A DNA stretch of 64,000 bases from Pirellulimonas nuda (GTDB lineage: Bacteria; Planctomycetota; Planctomycetia; Pirellulales; Lacipirellulaceae), in assembly GCF_007750855.1 (NCBI RefSeq), contig NZ_CP036291.1:186001-250000 (forward strand). Direction: 5' to 3'. The notes under the pieces are model-generated. The model saw nothing but the letters and a program-made list of their open reading frames with translations. It was not told the DNA's origin and ran no database searches. Shown here piece by piece: positions 51,293 through 59,712 of the stretch; position 1 is the first letter of the stretch, and every line of letters begins with the position of its first letter. Position numbers and translations under genes: made by a program.

Positions 51293-51691
51293 TCAACGCA
51301 ACAGCTCCACCGCCGAGTCGTCCCACTCCGCGCCATGGGCCGACCACTTGTCGCTCGGCCGTGGGAACCCGGTGCGGCAGTACGAACGCCGGGCCGCGAA
51401 GTCGATGATCGCGTGCGGGTATTTGTTGATGATGAGCGCGGCCTTGAGCCCGTCCGCCGAGAACGCGATCTGGACCACTGACGGGATGCTCCGGTCGGTG
51501 ACCTGATCCACGTTGTATATCTGGCGAGCATCCACGATCGGCTGCTCCTGCTGGCTGAAGTCCAGCCCGTAGAAGTAGCCGGTGATGCCGTCGTCCTCGA
51601 ACACCGCCCCGTAGTGGCTGTTCGGAGCCTGCCCCTCGACGACGACGAGCTGCCCGACGGTGATCGTTGCATCCGCAACGAGTTCTGCCAT
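51293..51691 (-). CDS. DUF2251 domain protein
   Basis: The product has 132 residues covering the whole DUF2251 pattern: GAVFEDDGITGYFYGLD, then RQIYNVDQV, then VQIAFSADGLKAALIINKYPHAIIDF and the conserved YCRTGFP. Cytoplasmic, beta-rich; function unknown, although members often occur in immunity-protein-like settings. It sits alone between two copies of the GGCTGGGGTCG element, which looks like an insertion-prone site. Confidence 0.85.
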   Translation of the reverse strand: MAELVADATITVGQLVVVEGQAPNSHYGAVFEDDGITGYFYGLDFSQQEQPIVDARQIYNVDQVTDRSIPSVVQIAFSADGLKAALIINKYPHAIIDFAARRSYCRTGFPRPSDKWSAHGAEWDDSAVELLR

Positions 51692-51856
51692 TGGATCCTA
51701 CTCCGTCGCCGAACTTGTTATTGGACACAGTGGATATGGATAACACCTGCATCAGCCTGCTTATCTACGAGTAGTATCGATAAGCCAGAGCCGTATTGTA
51801 GCGACATCGATCCCTTTCGGGCTTGATGAGCTGTGCTGGGTTGCTCCGCTGAGGGT

Positions 51857-51957
51857 GGCTGGGGTCGGAGGCGTCAGCCGCAGCCCCCAGCGGTGGCGCG
51901 AACGACCGCTGCCGCTCGGTCGCGACCGCCTGGGGGCTCCGCTTCGCTGCGACCCCA
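51857..51957. repeat. GGCTGGGGTCGGAGGCGTCA element, copy 3
   Basis: Begins GGCTGGGGTCGGAGGCGTCA and ends TGGGGGCTCCGCTTCGCTGC, with the same internal complementarity as copies 1 and 2. It ends 23 bases beyond the stop of the peptide-binding lipoprotein gene. Confidence 0.8.
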
Positions 51958-51979
51958 GGCACCCTAATTCTAATGGCCC

Positions 51980-53983
51980 CTACGGCGCCGCCGCTGGCAC
52001 AAAGATGCTCTCGAACCCTGGGCTGTAGCTGTACGGGCCGCGGGGGCTGAAGTTGTAGCCGCGTAGCTTTTTGTTGAAGGCGAAGAAGCCGTTGCGGTAG
52101 AAGAGCCAGGTGTAGGGTTGGTCTTCCCACAGGATGTTGTGGATCTTGCCGTAGATCTCCGCGCGCTTTTCTGGGTCGAACTCGCGCTCGCCCGCGTCGA
52201 ACAGCTTGTCGACCTCGGGGTTCGAGTACTGCCCGTAGTTGCGGTTCTGGCCCGTGCCGAAGATGTTGCGGTTGGTCGCCGGGTCGGCGCCCGCGCCCCA
52301 GCCCCCCATCATGCCGTCGAACTTGTGGTCGGTCGCCTGCTGCACCAGCACCGTGAACTCCATCGGCTTGACGTCGCAGATCACGCCGATCTGGTCGAGG
52401 CAGTTCTTCATCAGCGTGGCGGCCTGCCGGCCGCTCTCGGTCTGGTAGGTCAGCAGCGTGAAGCGGAACGGCACGCGGCGCCCGTCGATCTCTTTGTCTA
52501 GGACGCCGTCGCCGTCGCTGTCGGTCCAGCCCGCCTCGGCGAGCAGGTCCTCGGCCTTGTCCAGGTCTTGCTTGTAGGGCGTCGGGCCGTCTTTGGGGAA
52601 CATCCACGAGGCGGGGTGGTAGTTGCCGCGGCTCTGCTCGTACAGCCCCAGGCAGACGGTTTTCATGAGCTCGTCGTAGTCCACCGCGTAGGCCATGGCT
52701 TGCCGGACCCGCTTGTCGGAGAAGTACTGCGACTCGAGGTTCCAGAGGAAGTGGAACTCGGTCCACTCGGTGCCGGAGACCTTGGTGTTGCGCTTGTAGA
52801 AGTCGTCGCCGCTGGTCTTGTTGACCCACTCTTCGGCGCGGAGCTGCATCTCGTCGATGTCGCCCTCCTTGAGCGCCAGCAGCGCGGTGTTAGAGTCTTC
52901 GATCACCTTCACGCGCACCCGTTTGACGTACGGCTTGGGGCGGACCTGCTTGCCGTTGTGGGTGAAGTAGTCGTCTCGGCGTTCGAGCACGAACTCTTGG
53001 TTGCGCACGCGTTTGGTCAGTTTGTACGGGCCCCCCACCACGGGGGCGTCTTCGAGCGCAGAGTGCTGCTTGCTGCGGGTCATCATCGGGTCGTCCGCCA
53101 GGGTGTCTGCGTACGCGTGCTTGGGGATGATCGGGAACAGCATGTTGGGCGTGTTGGTCGCCAGGCTCTCTTTGTGGAAGAAGACCAGGGTGTGGTCGTC
53201 GTACGCCTTGACGTACTTCAGCAGGTCGGTCCCCTGCCGCACCGCGGGGATGGGCACGGCCGACGACATGATGACCTTGAACGTGAACTCCACGTCGTGG
53301 GCGGTGATGGGCTTGCCGTCCGACCAGGTGAGGTCGTCGCGCATCACGATCTTGTCCATCAGCCGGTCCTGGCTCGTCTGCCATGCTGCCACGCTGCCCT
53401 TGATGGCGAAGTAGTCGAAGTTGCGGTCGAAGGTGATCAGCCCGATGCCCGTCAGGGAGCCGAACTCGGCCTCGGTTACGCTGCTGGCCATCACCGGGTT
53501 CGAGCTCTTCAGGTCGCCGGTGACGTGCCGCACAACGGTTGCGTCGTAGTCGATCCCTCGGCCGTCTTCGGGCGCGAGCCGCCCCATCGCCGCAGCAATC
53601 TTGGCGTTGTTCTCGGGGGAGTCGTTCCGCAGCTTGAGCGCCTGCTCGGCGGTCAGCTCCGGCGGCCCGTCCTCGGCCAGCAGCTCGCGCATGCGGGCCT
53701 CGCCGTCCAGCACGGGGCGGTCGATCCAGCCGGCGGATTCGTCGATCTCTGCCAGCGGCGGCGGGTCGAACTTGTCGAGCAGGTCCCCCAGCACAAACGG
53801 GCCGCTCGGCTGGTCGGCCGCGGCGTCGGCGTCGCCCGCCGGCTCGCTGCCGGCGGTCCCGTCGCCGGACGCCGTGCTGTCGGTCGCGGCGTCGCCGGCC
53901 GGGGGCGCGGCGGGCCCGCCGCAGCCGGCGATCGAGAGGCAGGTTGCGACGACCAGCAGAACGAGGCAGGGGAAACGAAGCAT
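51980..53983 (-). CDS. ABC-type peptide-binding lipoprotein (SBP_bac_5)
   Basis: The product has 667 residues. The lipoprotein signal is LLVVATCLSIAGC, followed by a 45-residue Ala/Gly/Asp-rich tether. The remainder is the cluster C solute-binding fold of oligopeptide/dipeptide receptors: LTWSDGKPITAHDVEFTFK, GPYKLTKRVRNQEFVLERRD, VRQAMAYAVDYDEL and NGFFAFNKKLRGYNFSPRG. It delivers peptides (or similar solutes) to an ABC permease, but no permease or ATPase gene is in the window, so it is an orphan receptor or works with a distant transporter. Confidence 0.92.
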   Translation of the reverse strand: MLRFPCLVLLVVATCLSIAGCGGPAAPPAGDAATDSTASGDGTAGSEPAGDADAAADQPSGPFVLGDLLDKFDPPPLAEIDESAGWIDRPVLDGEARMRELLAEDGPPELTAEQALKLRNDSPENNAKIAAAMGRLAPEDGRGIDYDATVVRHVTGDLKSSNPVMASSVTEAEFGSLTGIGLITFDRNFDYFAIKGSVAAWQTSQDRLMDKIVMRDDLTWSDGKPITAHDVEFTFKVIMSSAVPIPAVRQGTDLLKYVKAYDDHTLVFFHKESLATNTPNMLFPIIPKHAYADTLADDPMMTRSKQHSALEDAPVVGGPYKLTKRVRNQEFVLERRDDYFTHNGKQVRPKPYVKRVRVKVIEDSNTALLALKEGDIDEMQLRAEEWVNKTSGDDFYKRNTKVSGTEWTEFHFLWNLESQYFSDKRVRQAMAYAVDYDELMKTVCLGLYEQSRGNYHPASWMFPKDGPTPYKQDLDKAEDLLAEAGWTDSDGDGVLDKEIDGRRVPFRFTLLTYQTESGRQAATLMKNCLDQIGVICDVKPMEFTVLVQQATDHKFDGMMGGWGAGADPATNRNIFGTGQNRNYGQYSNPEVDKLFDAGEREFDPEKRAEIYGKIHNILWEDQPYTWLFYRNGFFAFNKKLRGYNFSPRGPYSYSPGFESIFVPAAAP

Positions 53984-54112
53984 GGTGCGCCACCAGGGGG
54001 TCGGCGGAAGGGCTCACTGCGCGGGCTCCGGTGTCCCGCGGTCGGTCGCCCACGATGCTAGTCCGGGCGCCGGCGGAGGGTCAAGCAGCGCGAGGGCGCG
54101 GGCCGGCCGGCG

Positions 54113-54583
54113 CTACTCCTCGGAGTACTCGAAGTCCGTGAAGTAGATCTTGCCCACCGCTAGCTGGGGCAGGGTGCGACGCAGCCGGGCGGTGATGGAG
54201 CGGGAGAGCCGGGCGAGCGACGGCTCTTGAAACACCTCGGTGTCGCACGAGCGGACCGCGGTGATCACCTCGTCGCGGAAGCGTCCGTTGAGGGCCGCCA
54301 GCAGGTCCCGGGTGCGTTGCGCCCCCTCGGCCGGCGCCTCGAGCTGCAGGGTGAACGCGATCTTCTGCTTGACCCCTTCGGTGGGGTGGAAGTTCTTGAT
54401 GAAGAAGGAGCCCGCCTCGACGCCGACGAAGGCCGGCTCGTCGGCCGGCGCGGGGGCCGACGCGTCGGCCCCCGCGCCGGCCGTCGTATTGGTCGCCGAC
54501 TTGGGGGTCGCGGCGTGCGCAGCTTGTTGTGCGATCGCTTCGAGCGGGCAGGCAGCGGCGAGCAGCAGCAGGAGCGCGCGCAT
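54113..54583 (-). CDS. FliL-like exported protein 1
   Basis: The product has 156 residues. The start at 54583 gives a signal peptide (RALLLLLAAACPLEAIAQQAA). After an Ala/Pro-rich linker comes a FliL-like domain: FFIKNFHPTEGVKQKIAFTLQLEAP, then ALNGRFRDEVITAVRSCDTEVFQEP, and the end AVGKIYFTDFEYSEE, the usual FliL-type strand-helix-helix-strand order. FliL proteins modulate the flagellar motor or form stomatin-like rings; here there is no membrane anchor and no flagellar genes nearby, so the role is open. Probably one operon with the gene 23 bases upstream. Confidence 0.75.
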   Translation of the reverse strand: MRALLLLLAAACPLEAIAQQAAHAATPKSATNTTAGAGADASAPAPADEPAFVGVEAGSFFIKNFHPTEGVKQKIAFTLQLEAPAEGAQRTRDLLAALNGRFRDEVITAVRSCDTEVFQEPSLARLSRSITARLRRTLPQLAVGKIYFTDFEYSEE

Positions 54584-54606
54584 CGGTCGGTTCCGCGGGG
54601 TGGGCG

Positions 54607-55131
54607 TTAGAGCGGGTTGGTCATCACGTCGGTCACGATCAGCCGGCTGATCACGTCGCGCCCGAACAGCGGTTCGAGCGAGTCGAGCAGGTGCGACTTG
54701 AACGTCACCAGGTCTTGTTCGTTGAGGTCGTCGAGGTTGGTCGACCGGCACACGCCGATCACGCGGTTGCAGACGTCGCCCCGGCGACGCTCGGCGGCGC
54801 GGCGCGCCGCGGAGGCGGCGGCCGCCGTGGTCTCCATGCTCAGGCGGAAGTCCATCTGCACCAGGTTCCGCGCTTCGGGGCCCCCCATGGGGTGCGGCCG
54901 AACGCCCGGGATAGAGACCGAGAACTCGCCCAGCGGGACCTCCTCGACGTCTTTGGCGGCCGACAGCAGCATCATCTCGTCGATCTCATCGGCCGGCGCC
55001 TCCGGGGCGCCGCAACCGGCAATCGCACAGGCGACCGCCACGCAGCCCGCGCAGGCCAACGCCCGGGCCGCCCGGCCGAGGGCCGTTTGAACCAAACGCG
55101 TGGGGCCGGGTTGTGCCTGAGGCGGACGCAT
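54607..55131 (-). CDS. FliL-like lipoprotein 2
   Basis: The product has 174 residues with a lipobox (ACAIAGC-G) after a long N-region. The mature part has PLGEFSVSIPGVRPHPM, then the LVQMDFRLSME strand, a helical segment, DVCNRVIGVCRSTNLDDLNEQD, and the C-terminal SLEPLFGRDVISRLIVTDV, matching the FliL-like order of the neighbouring genes. It is divergent from a third such gene at 55226 and upstream of the one at 54583. Anchored to a membrane from the periplasmic side. Confidence 0.75.
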   Translation of the reverse strand: MRPPQAQPGPTRLVQTALGRAARALACAGCVAVACAIAGCGAPEAPADEIDEMMLLSAAKDVEEVPLGEFSVSIPGVRPHPMGGPEARNLVQMDFRLSMETTAAAASAARRAAERRRGDVCNRVIGVCRSTNLDDLNEQDLVTFKSHLLDSLEPLFGRDVISRLIVTDVMTNPL

Positions 55132-55225
55132 GACCTACCCTTGCGGGAGAGACGGATGCAGCGGTGCGCCACAAACCTAGCCCGCGCCCGCTGGCGGCGC
55201 CGACCCGACCCCGGCTGTAACGATC

Positions 55226-55660
55226 ATGCCGATTTTGACCAAGTTGCTGCCGCCGGCCATGATGGCGGCGCTGGCGTTGGGGTGCTACGACCCCGACGCC
55301 TTGGTGGAGCGCGCGCGGAACCACTCCGTACGGACGCGGCTCGAAGAGGTCGAGCTGGGGCGGTTCTACGTCGCCCGGCCGCGCGACAGCCGTTCGGGCG
55401 AGATCATCGAGGCGCAGCTCCACTTGTTCGGCACGCTGCCGCACTACCGGCTGAAGAAGGTGGGACGAGAGCTCGCGGCGCAGGAGCACGTGGTCCGCCA
55501 CAACGTGATCTTGGCGCTGCGCGAGGCCCCGGACGAGGAGCTGGCCGACCCCAATCTCAGCGGGCTCACACAGCGGCTGCTGGGGGTGATCAACCAGTGC
55601 CTGCGCGAAGCGCCGATCGAGTCGCTGGGCTACTACGAGGCGCGCTTCACCCGCAGCTAG
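55226..55660 (+). CDS. FliL-like lipoprotein 3
   Basis: The product has 144 residues with lipobox MMAALALGC. RTRLEEVELGRFYVARP and the strand IIEAQLHLFGTLP lead to AAQEHVVRHNVILALREAPDEELADPN and a C-terminal CLREAPIESLGYYEARF, the same fold order as the two minus-strand genes. It is transcribed away from them across a 94-base gap, so the three probably act together. A short inverted repeat (GTCAGGC-GCA-GCCTGAC, 55687-55703) lies just beyond the stop. Confidence 0.75.
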   Translation: MPILTKLLPPAMMAALALGCYDPDALVERARNHSVRTRLEEVELGRFYVARPRDSRSGEIIEAQLHLFGTLPHYRLKKVGRELAAQEHVVRHNVILALREAPDEELADPNLSGLTQRLLGVINQCLREAPIESLGYYEARFTRS

Positions 55661-55686
55661 ACGCCCCGTAGCGTAGGCGCACCAGC

Positions 55687-55703
55687 GTCAGGCGCAGCCT
55701 GAC
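55687..55703. repeat. GTCAGGCGCAGCCTGAC inverted repeat
   Basis: Perfect 7-base arms between convergent genes; related to the repeat at 36038-36084. Confidence 0.6.
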
Positions 55704-55715
55704 CTACGCGATGGC

Positions 55716-56993
55716 TCACCAGTCGGAGTCGATCGTCACGTTGGGCCGCTTCTCTTGCAGCGCCTCGATGCCGTCGTCGGTGATGCCGGTCAGGCGGACG
55801 TCTACCTTGTTCAGCGACTTGAGCTCGGCGAGCGCCTCGAGGCCGTCGTCGGAGAGGTCGGTCTCGACAAAGCTCAGGGTCGAGAGCTTCGGCATGCCGA
55901 CGATGGCGGCGACGCCGTCGTCGTCGACGCGGGTGTTGTCGACGTTCAGGTACTCCAGGATCGGCAGCTTGGCGATGCTGCGCAGCCCCTCGTTTCCGAC
56001 GCGTGTGTTCCACAGGTTGAGCCACGCCAGCGAGGGGACCCGCGCCACGCTCTGCATGGCCTGGTCGTCGACGCTGGTCTCGCTCAGGTCGAGCTTCCGC
56101 AGCATCGGGCAGCCCTGTAGGCTGCCGAGCCCGGGGCCCAGCAGCGACGTGCCGCGGACGCTGAGCGTACGCAGCTTCTTGAGCGGCGCCAGGTGCTGCA
56201 GGCCGGCGTCGGTGATGCGGGTGCGCATCAGGTTGAGGTCGTCCATCTCGGTGAACCGCGACAGCGTCGGCATGCCGGCGTCGGTGATCGAGGCGTCTTC
56301 CAGCGAGAGGGTCTTGAGCCGCTTCAGCCCCGCCAGCGACTTGAGCCCCGCGTCGGTCACGGCGGGGCTGCGGAGCTTGATCGCGGCCAGCGTCTGCATG
56401 CCCGACAGGTGGGCCAGCCCCGCGTCGGTGACGGTGCAGCCGCGGATGTCCAGCAGCCGGAGCTTGGGGGCGGTGCTGAGGTTCTTCAGCCCCTGGTCGC
56501 CGATCTTGTTGTAGATCAGCTCAAGGTAGGTCAGCTCCGGCAGCTTGGTGAGCGCCGTCATGCCGGCGTCGGTCACCTGGGTGGAGCGTTGCAGGTCGAG
56601 CGAGCGGAGCTGGGGCATGGCCGCCAGCTTGGCCAGGCCGGCGTCGGTGATCTGTGTGTTCACCAGGTCGAGCTCGGTGATCGACTTGATGGGGGTGATC
56701 CAGTCGAGCCCGGCGTCGGTGATGCCGGCGCCCCACAGGGCGAGCGACTGCAGGTGCTTGGCGCCCGCCAGCGGGGCGAGCTGGGCGTCGGTCACCGCCC
56801 GGTCGTCGAGGCTCACGGCGACCACGTGTCCCTGGGGGTCGAGCTGCACGGAGCCCAGCAGGCCCTCGACGTGGGCCCGGATCGCGTCGTCGCCCTCATC
56901 CGCTGCCGCCGGGCAGCACGCGAAGATCGCCAGCGAAAACAGCATAAAACCGCAGCCGCTCCGGGGGGGGGCCGCTCGATGAGTGTGCGTCAT
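55716..56993 (-). CDS. Exported leucine-rich-repeat protein
   Basis: The product has 425 residues. Signal peptide MLFSLAIFACCPAAA; GGAGAAC precedes the ATG. About fourteen leucine-rich repeats of 23-24 residues of the cysteine-containing/RNI-like ITDAGL type (LRSLDLQRSTQVTDAGMTAL, LTYLELIYNKIGDQGLKNL) fill the protein almost to the end. A protein-recognition solenoid in the periplasm or outside; no enzymatic domain. Divergent from the oxidoreductase gene at 57174. Confidence 0.9.
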   Translation of the reverse strand: MTHTHRAAPPRSGCGFMLFSLAIFACCPAAADEGDDAIRAHVEGLLGSVQLDPQGHVVAVSLDDRAVTDAQLAPLAGAKHLQSLALWGAGITDAGLDWITPIKSITELDLVNTQITDAGLAKLAAMPQLRSLDLQRSTQVTDAGMTALTKLPELTYLELIYNKIGDQGLKNLSTAPKLRLLDIRGCTVTDAGLAHLSGMQTLAAIKLRSPAVTDAGLKSLAGLKRLKTLSLEDASITDAGMPTLSRFTEMDDLNLMRTRITDAGLQHLAPLKKLRTLSVRGTSLLGPGLGSLQGCPMLRKLDLSETSVDDQAMQSVARVPSLAWLNLWNTRVGNEGLRSIAKLPILEYLNVDNTRVDDDGVAAIVGMPKLSTLSFVETDLSDDGLEALAELKSLNKVDVRLTGITDDGIEALQEKRPNVTIDSDW

Positions 56994-57173
56994 GGGAGTT
57001 CTCCTGGTCGTAAATTTGTAGTGCCGCTGGGTGGGATGTCGTGCGTGGTGTGGGTATGATACCTAGCCGTAGCGTCGCACGCATTCGGTCGGCGGGTCCG
57101 CCCCGTGGCGTGCATGGATGGTTGTCCTTGTATCTACTTCTTTGTCGCTCAACTTCCTGTGGAGTTTCCTCAG

Positions 57174-58562
57174 ATGCCGAAGTCCATCGACCGGTCGAAC
57201 AGCACTGGCGCAAGCCGGCGGCAATTCCTGCAAACGGGCGCCGCAGCGGGGGTGGGTTATTGGGTCGCCGGGGGGCTGCGGGCGGCCGAGAGCAGCTCGC
57301 CCAACGAGCAGGTGCAGGTGGCCGGCATCGGCATCGGCGGCAAGGGGAAGAGCGACCTGATGAACGCGTCGGAACACGCCAAGGTAGTGGCCGTGTGCGA
57401 CGTCGATCAGGGCTTCTTGACGGGCGCCCTGAGTGAGTACGGCATCGACAAGGGCTTTGCGGACTACCGCGAGCTGTTCGACCAGATGGGCGACCAGATC
57501 GACGCGGTCACGGTCAGCACGCCGGACCACACGCACGCACTAATCGCTGCGGAGGCCATGCGGCGCGGCATCAACGTCTACTGCCAGAAGCCGATGACGC
57601 GGACCATCTACGAGGCCCGCCGGCTGGGCGAGATCGCCCGCAAGTCGGGGGTCGTGACGCAGATGGGCAACCAGTACACCGCCTACAACCCGATGCGCAA
57701 GGCGGCCTACCAGCTCCGCGCCGGGATGCTGGGGGACGTGAGCCAGGTGCATGTGTGGACCAACCGCCCGGTCTGGCCGCAGGGCGAGAAGCGTCCCGCC
57801 CCCGCGCCGGTCCCCACCGGGCTCGACTGGGCGTCGTGGATCGGCCCCGCGCCGATGCGCGACTACGGCGCCGGCTACCACCCGTTCAAGTGGCGCGGCT
57901 GGTGGGACTTCGGCACCGGCGCCCTGGGCGACATGGCGTGCCACACCTGCAACCTGCCGTTCATGGGCCTTAACATGCGCGACCCGGTGAGCGTGGAGGC
58001 CGAAACCGCCCCCAACGATCACGACAGCTACCCGGTGTGGTCGCGGATCAAGTTCGAGTTCCCCGCCGGGCCCGGCTGGGACGGCAAGACCCGCGCCCCG
58101 TTCACCCTGCACTGGTACGACGGCGGCCAGAAGCCGGACAACGACCTGTTCGCCGGCGTCACGCTGACCACGGGCGGCGACAAGAAGACCCCGCCGCCGT
58201 CCCCCAGCGGCGTGATGATCATCGGCGACAAGGGCCGGATGTACGCCGCGGGCGACTACGCCGACCTGGGGATCCAGATCCTCGAGGCCGACGAGATCAA
58301 GGTCGACTACCCGAAGGCCCGCGGCGGCGGCGACTCCGCCCACAACCGTGAGTTCTTCGACGCGATCAAGGACCGCTCGAAGACCACCACCTCCAACTTC
58401 CCGGACTACGCCACCCCGCTCACCGAGACGATCCTGCTGGGCAACCTGGCGGTCTGGAAGGGGGGCCTGGTGAAGTGGGACGCCAAGAACCTGACGCCGG
58501 ACGACCCGGCGTTGATGAAGATCGTAAAGCCGGAGTACCACAACGGCTACGAGTTGATCTAG
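57174..58562 (+). CDS. Gfo/Idh/MocA-family oxidoreductase, Tat-exported
   Basis: The product has 462 residues. The start at 57174 gives a Tat signal (SRRQFLQTGAAAGVGYWVAG). The Rossmann fold has VAGIGIGGKGKSD and the family motif NVYCQKPMTRTIYEARRLG, whose Lys takes part in hydride transfer. The C-terminal alpha/beta domain carries HPFKWRGWWDFGTGALGDMA and a HxxxH-like MACHTCNLPF. It uses bound NAD(P) on sugar-type substrates. Exported members are numerous in planctomycetes and are linked to carbohydrate turnover; the substrate is not predicted. Confidence 0.92.
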   Translation: MPKSIDRSNSTGASRRQFLQTGAAAGVGYWVAGGLRAAESSSPNEQVQVAGIGIGGKGKSDLMNASEHAKVVAVCDVDQGFLTGALSEYGIDKGFADYRELFDQMGDQIDAVTVSTPDHTHALIAAEAMRRGINVYCQKPMTRTIYEARRLGEIARKSGVVTQMGNQYTAYNPMRKAAYQLRAGMLGDVSQVHVWTNRPVWPQGEKRPAPAPVPTGLDWASWIGPAPMRDYGAGYHPFKWRGWWDFGTGALGDMACHTCNLPFMGLNMRDPVSVEAETAPNDHDSYPVWSRIKFEFPAGPGWDGKTRAPFTLHWYDGGQKPDNDLFAGVTLTTGGDKKTPPPSPSGVMIIGDKGRMYAAGDYADLGIQILEADEIKVDYPKARGGGDSAHNREFFDAIKDRSKTTTSNFPDYATPLTETILLGNLAVWKGGLVKWDAKNLTPDDPALMKIVKPEYHNGYELI

Positions 58563-58596
58563 CACCGTCAGCGCCACCCGCAACGGCTGTACTGCT

Positions 58597-59712
58597 TTGC
58601 CCGACGCAGACCAAGACGCGATGCTCCGGCGTCTCACGGACGAGCTGCGCTCGTCCGCGCGTTGGGACGAGCTGTTCGAGGCGCAGTTGCTGGCGGCCCG
58701 CCGCCGGCTGGGGATGCCGTTGACGGATGACGGCGGTTCAGCCGCGGGTTCGGCCGCGGCTGCCCCGGAGCTGACCGCCGCGTACCGCGAGGCCTGCCTC
58801 GAGGCGGGCCGGGGCTGGCTCGCCTTGGGCCAGCACCGCCGCGCTTGGCCCTACCTGCGGGCGTGCGGGGCGCAGCAGACGATGCGCGACGCCCTGCGGC
58901 TGGCTACGCCCGACAGCGAGTCGGCCGACGCGTTGATCGAGGTGGCGCTGTTCGAAGGGGCCTGCCCGGCCCTGGGGGCCGAGTGGTTGATCGAGCACAG
59001 CGGCACCTGCGCCGCGGTCACCACGCTGGAGCAGTTGGTCGGCCAGTTCGATCCCCCCGACGCGGTGGCGTGCGCCGCGGTGCTGGTGCGGCGGCTCCAT
59101 CACGAGCTCGTCGAGAACCTCACCGGCGCCGTGCTGCGCAGCGGGCAGGCGCCCCCCAACCACCGCGAGGTCGGCCGGCTGCTGGCCGAGCACCCCGGGC
59201 TGATGGAGGGGGGGGGCTCGCACGTCGACGCTTCGCACCTCACCTCGGCGGTGCGGCTGGCGCGGCTGCTCGAAGAGCCAGAGGATGTCCGGCTCGCCGG
59301 TGAGCTGGCGCAATACGGCGAGCGGCTGGACGCCGATTGGCTCCCCAACGATCCCCCCCCGTTCGAGGCGTTCTTCCCCACGCACCGGCTGCTGCTGGAC
59401 GCCACGCTGGGCGAGCGGGTCGAGGAGGCGCTCGCCTACTTCCGCTCGCGGGCCGAGGAGCCGGTCGAACCCTACAGCGCCTCGAGCGCGGCAGAAACGC
59501 TGCTGGTGCTGCTGGGCAGGCTGGGACGCGACCGCGAGGCGCTGCGGTTCTACGCTGCGCTGGCCCAGCAGGACCGCGCGACCCCTTTCTCGTCGTACGC
59601 CCCGGCGCCGCTGATGCTGGCCAAGCGCAGCGGCGAGTGGGAGGCCTACGACCGGCTCATGGGGTTGCGAGACGACCCCGTGGGGCTAGCCCTCGGGCGC
59701 CTGTCGCGGTGA
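58597..59712 (+). CDS. Conserved helical hypothetical protein
   Basis: The product has 371 residues from TTG 58597; ATG 58621 is the alternative start. No signal or membrane segment. Ala/Leu/Arg-rich helical repeats (AYREACLEAGRGWLALGQHRRAWPYLRACG, AAETLLVLLGRLGRDREALRFYAALAQ) suggest a TPR-like solenoid without clear consensus. It starts 34 bases after the oxidoreductase and may be co-transcribed. The 3' end overlaps the convergent anti-sigma gene by 27 bases. Confidence 0.75.
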   Translation: MPDADQDAMLRRLTDELRSSARWDELFEAQLLAARRRLGMPLTDDGGSAAGSAAAAPELTAAYREACLEAGRGWLALGQHRRAWPYLRACGAQQTMRDALRLATPDSESADALIEVALFEGACPALGAEWLIEHSGTCAAVTTLEQLVGQFDPPDAVACAAVLVRRLHHELVENLTGAVLRSGQAPPNHREVGRLLAEHPGLMEGGGSHVDASHLTSAVRLARLLEEPEDVRLAGELAQYGERLDADWLPNDPPPFEAFFPTHRLLLDATLGERVEEALAYFRSRAEEPVEPYSASSAAETLLVLLGRLGRDREALRFYAALAQQDRATPFSSYAPAPLMLAKRSGEWEAYDRLMGLRDDPVGLALGRLSR

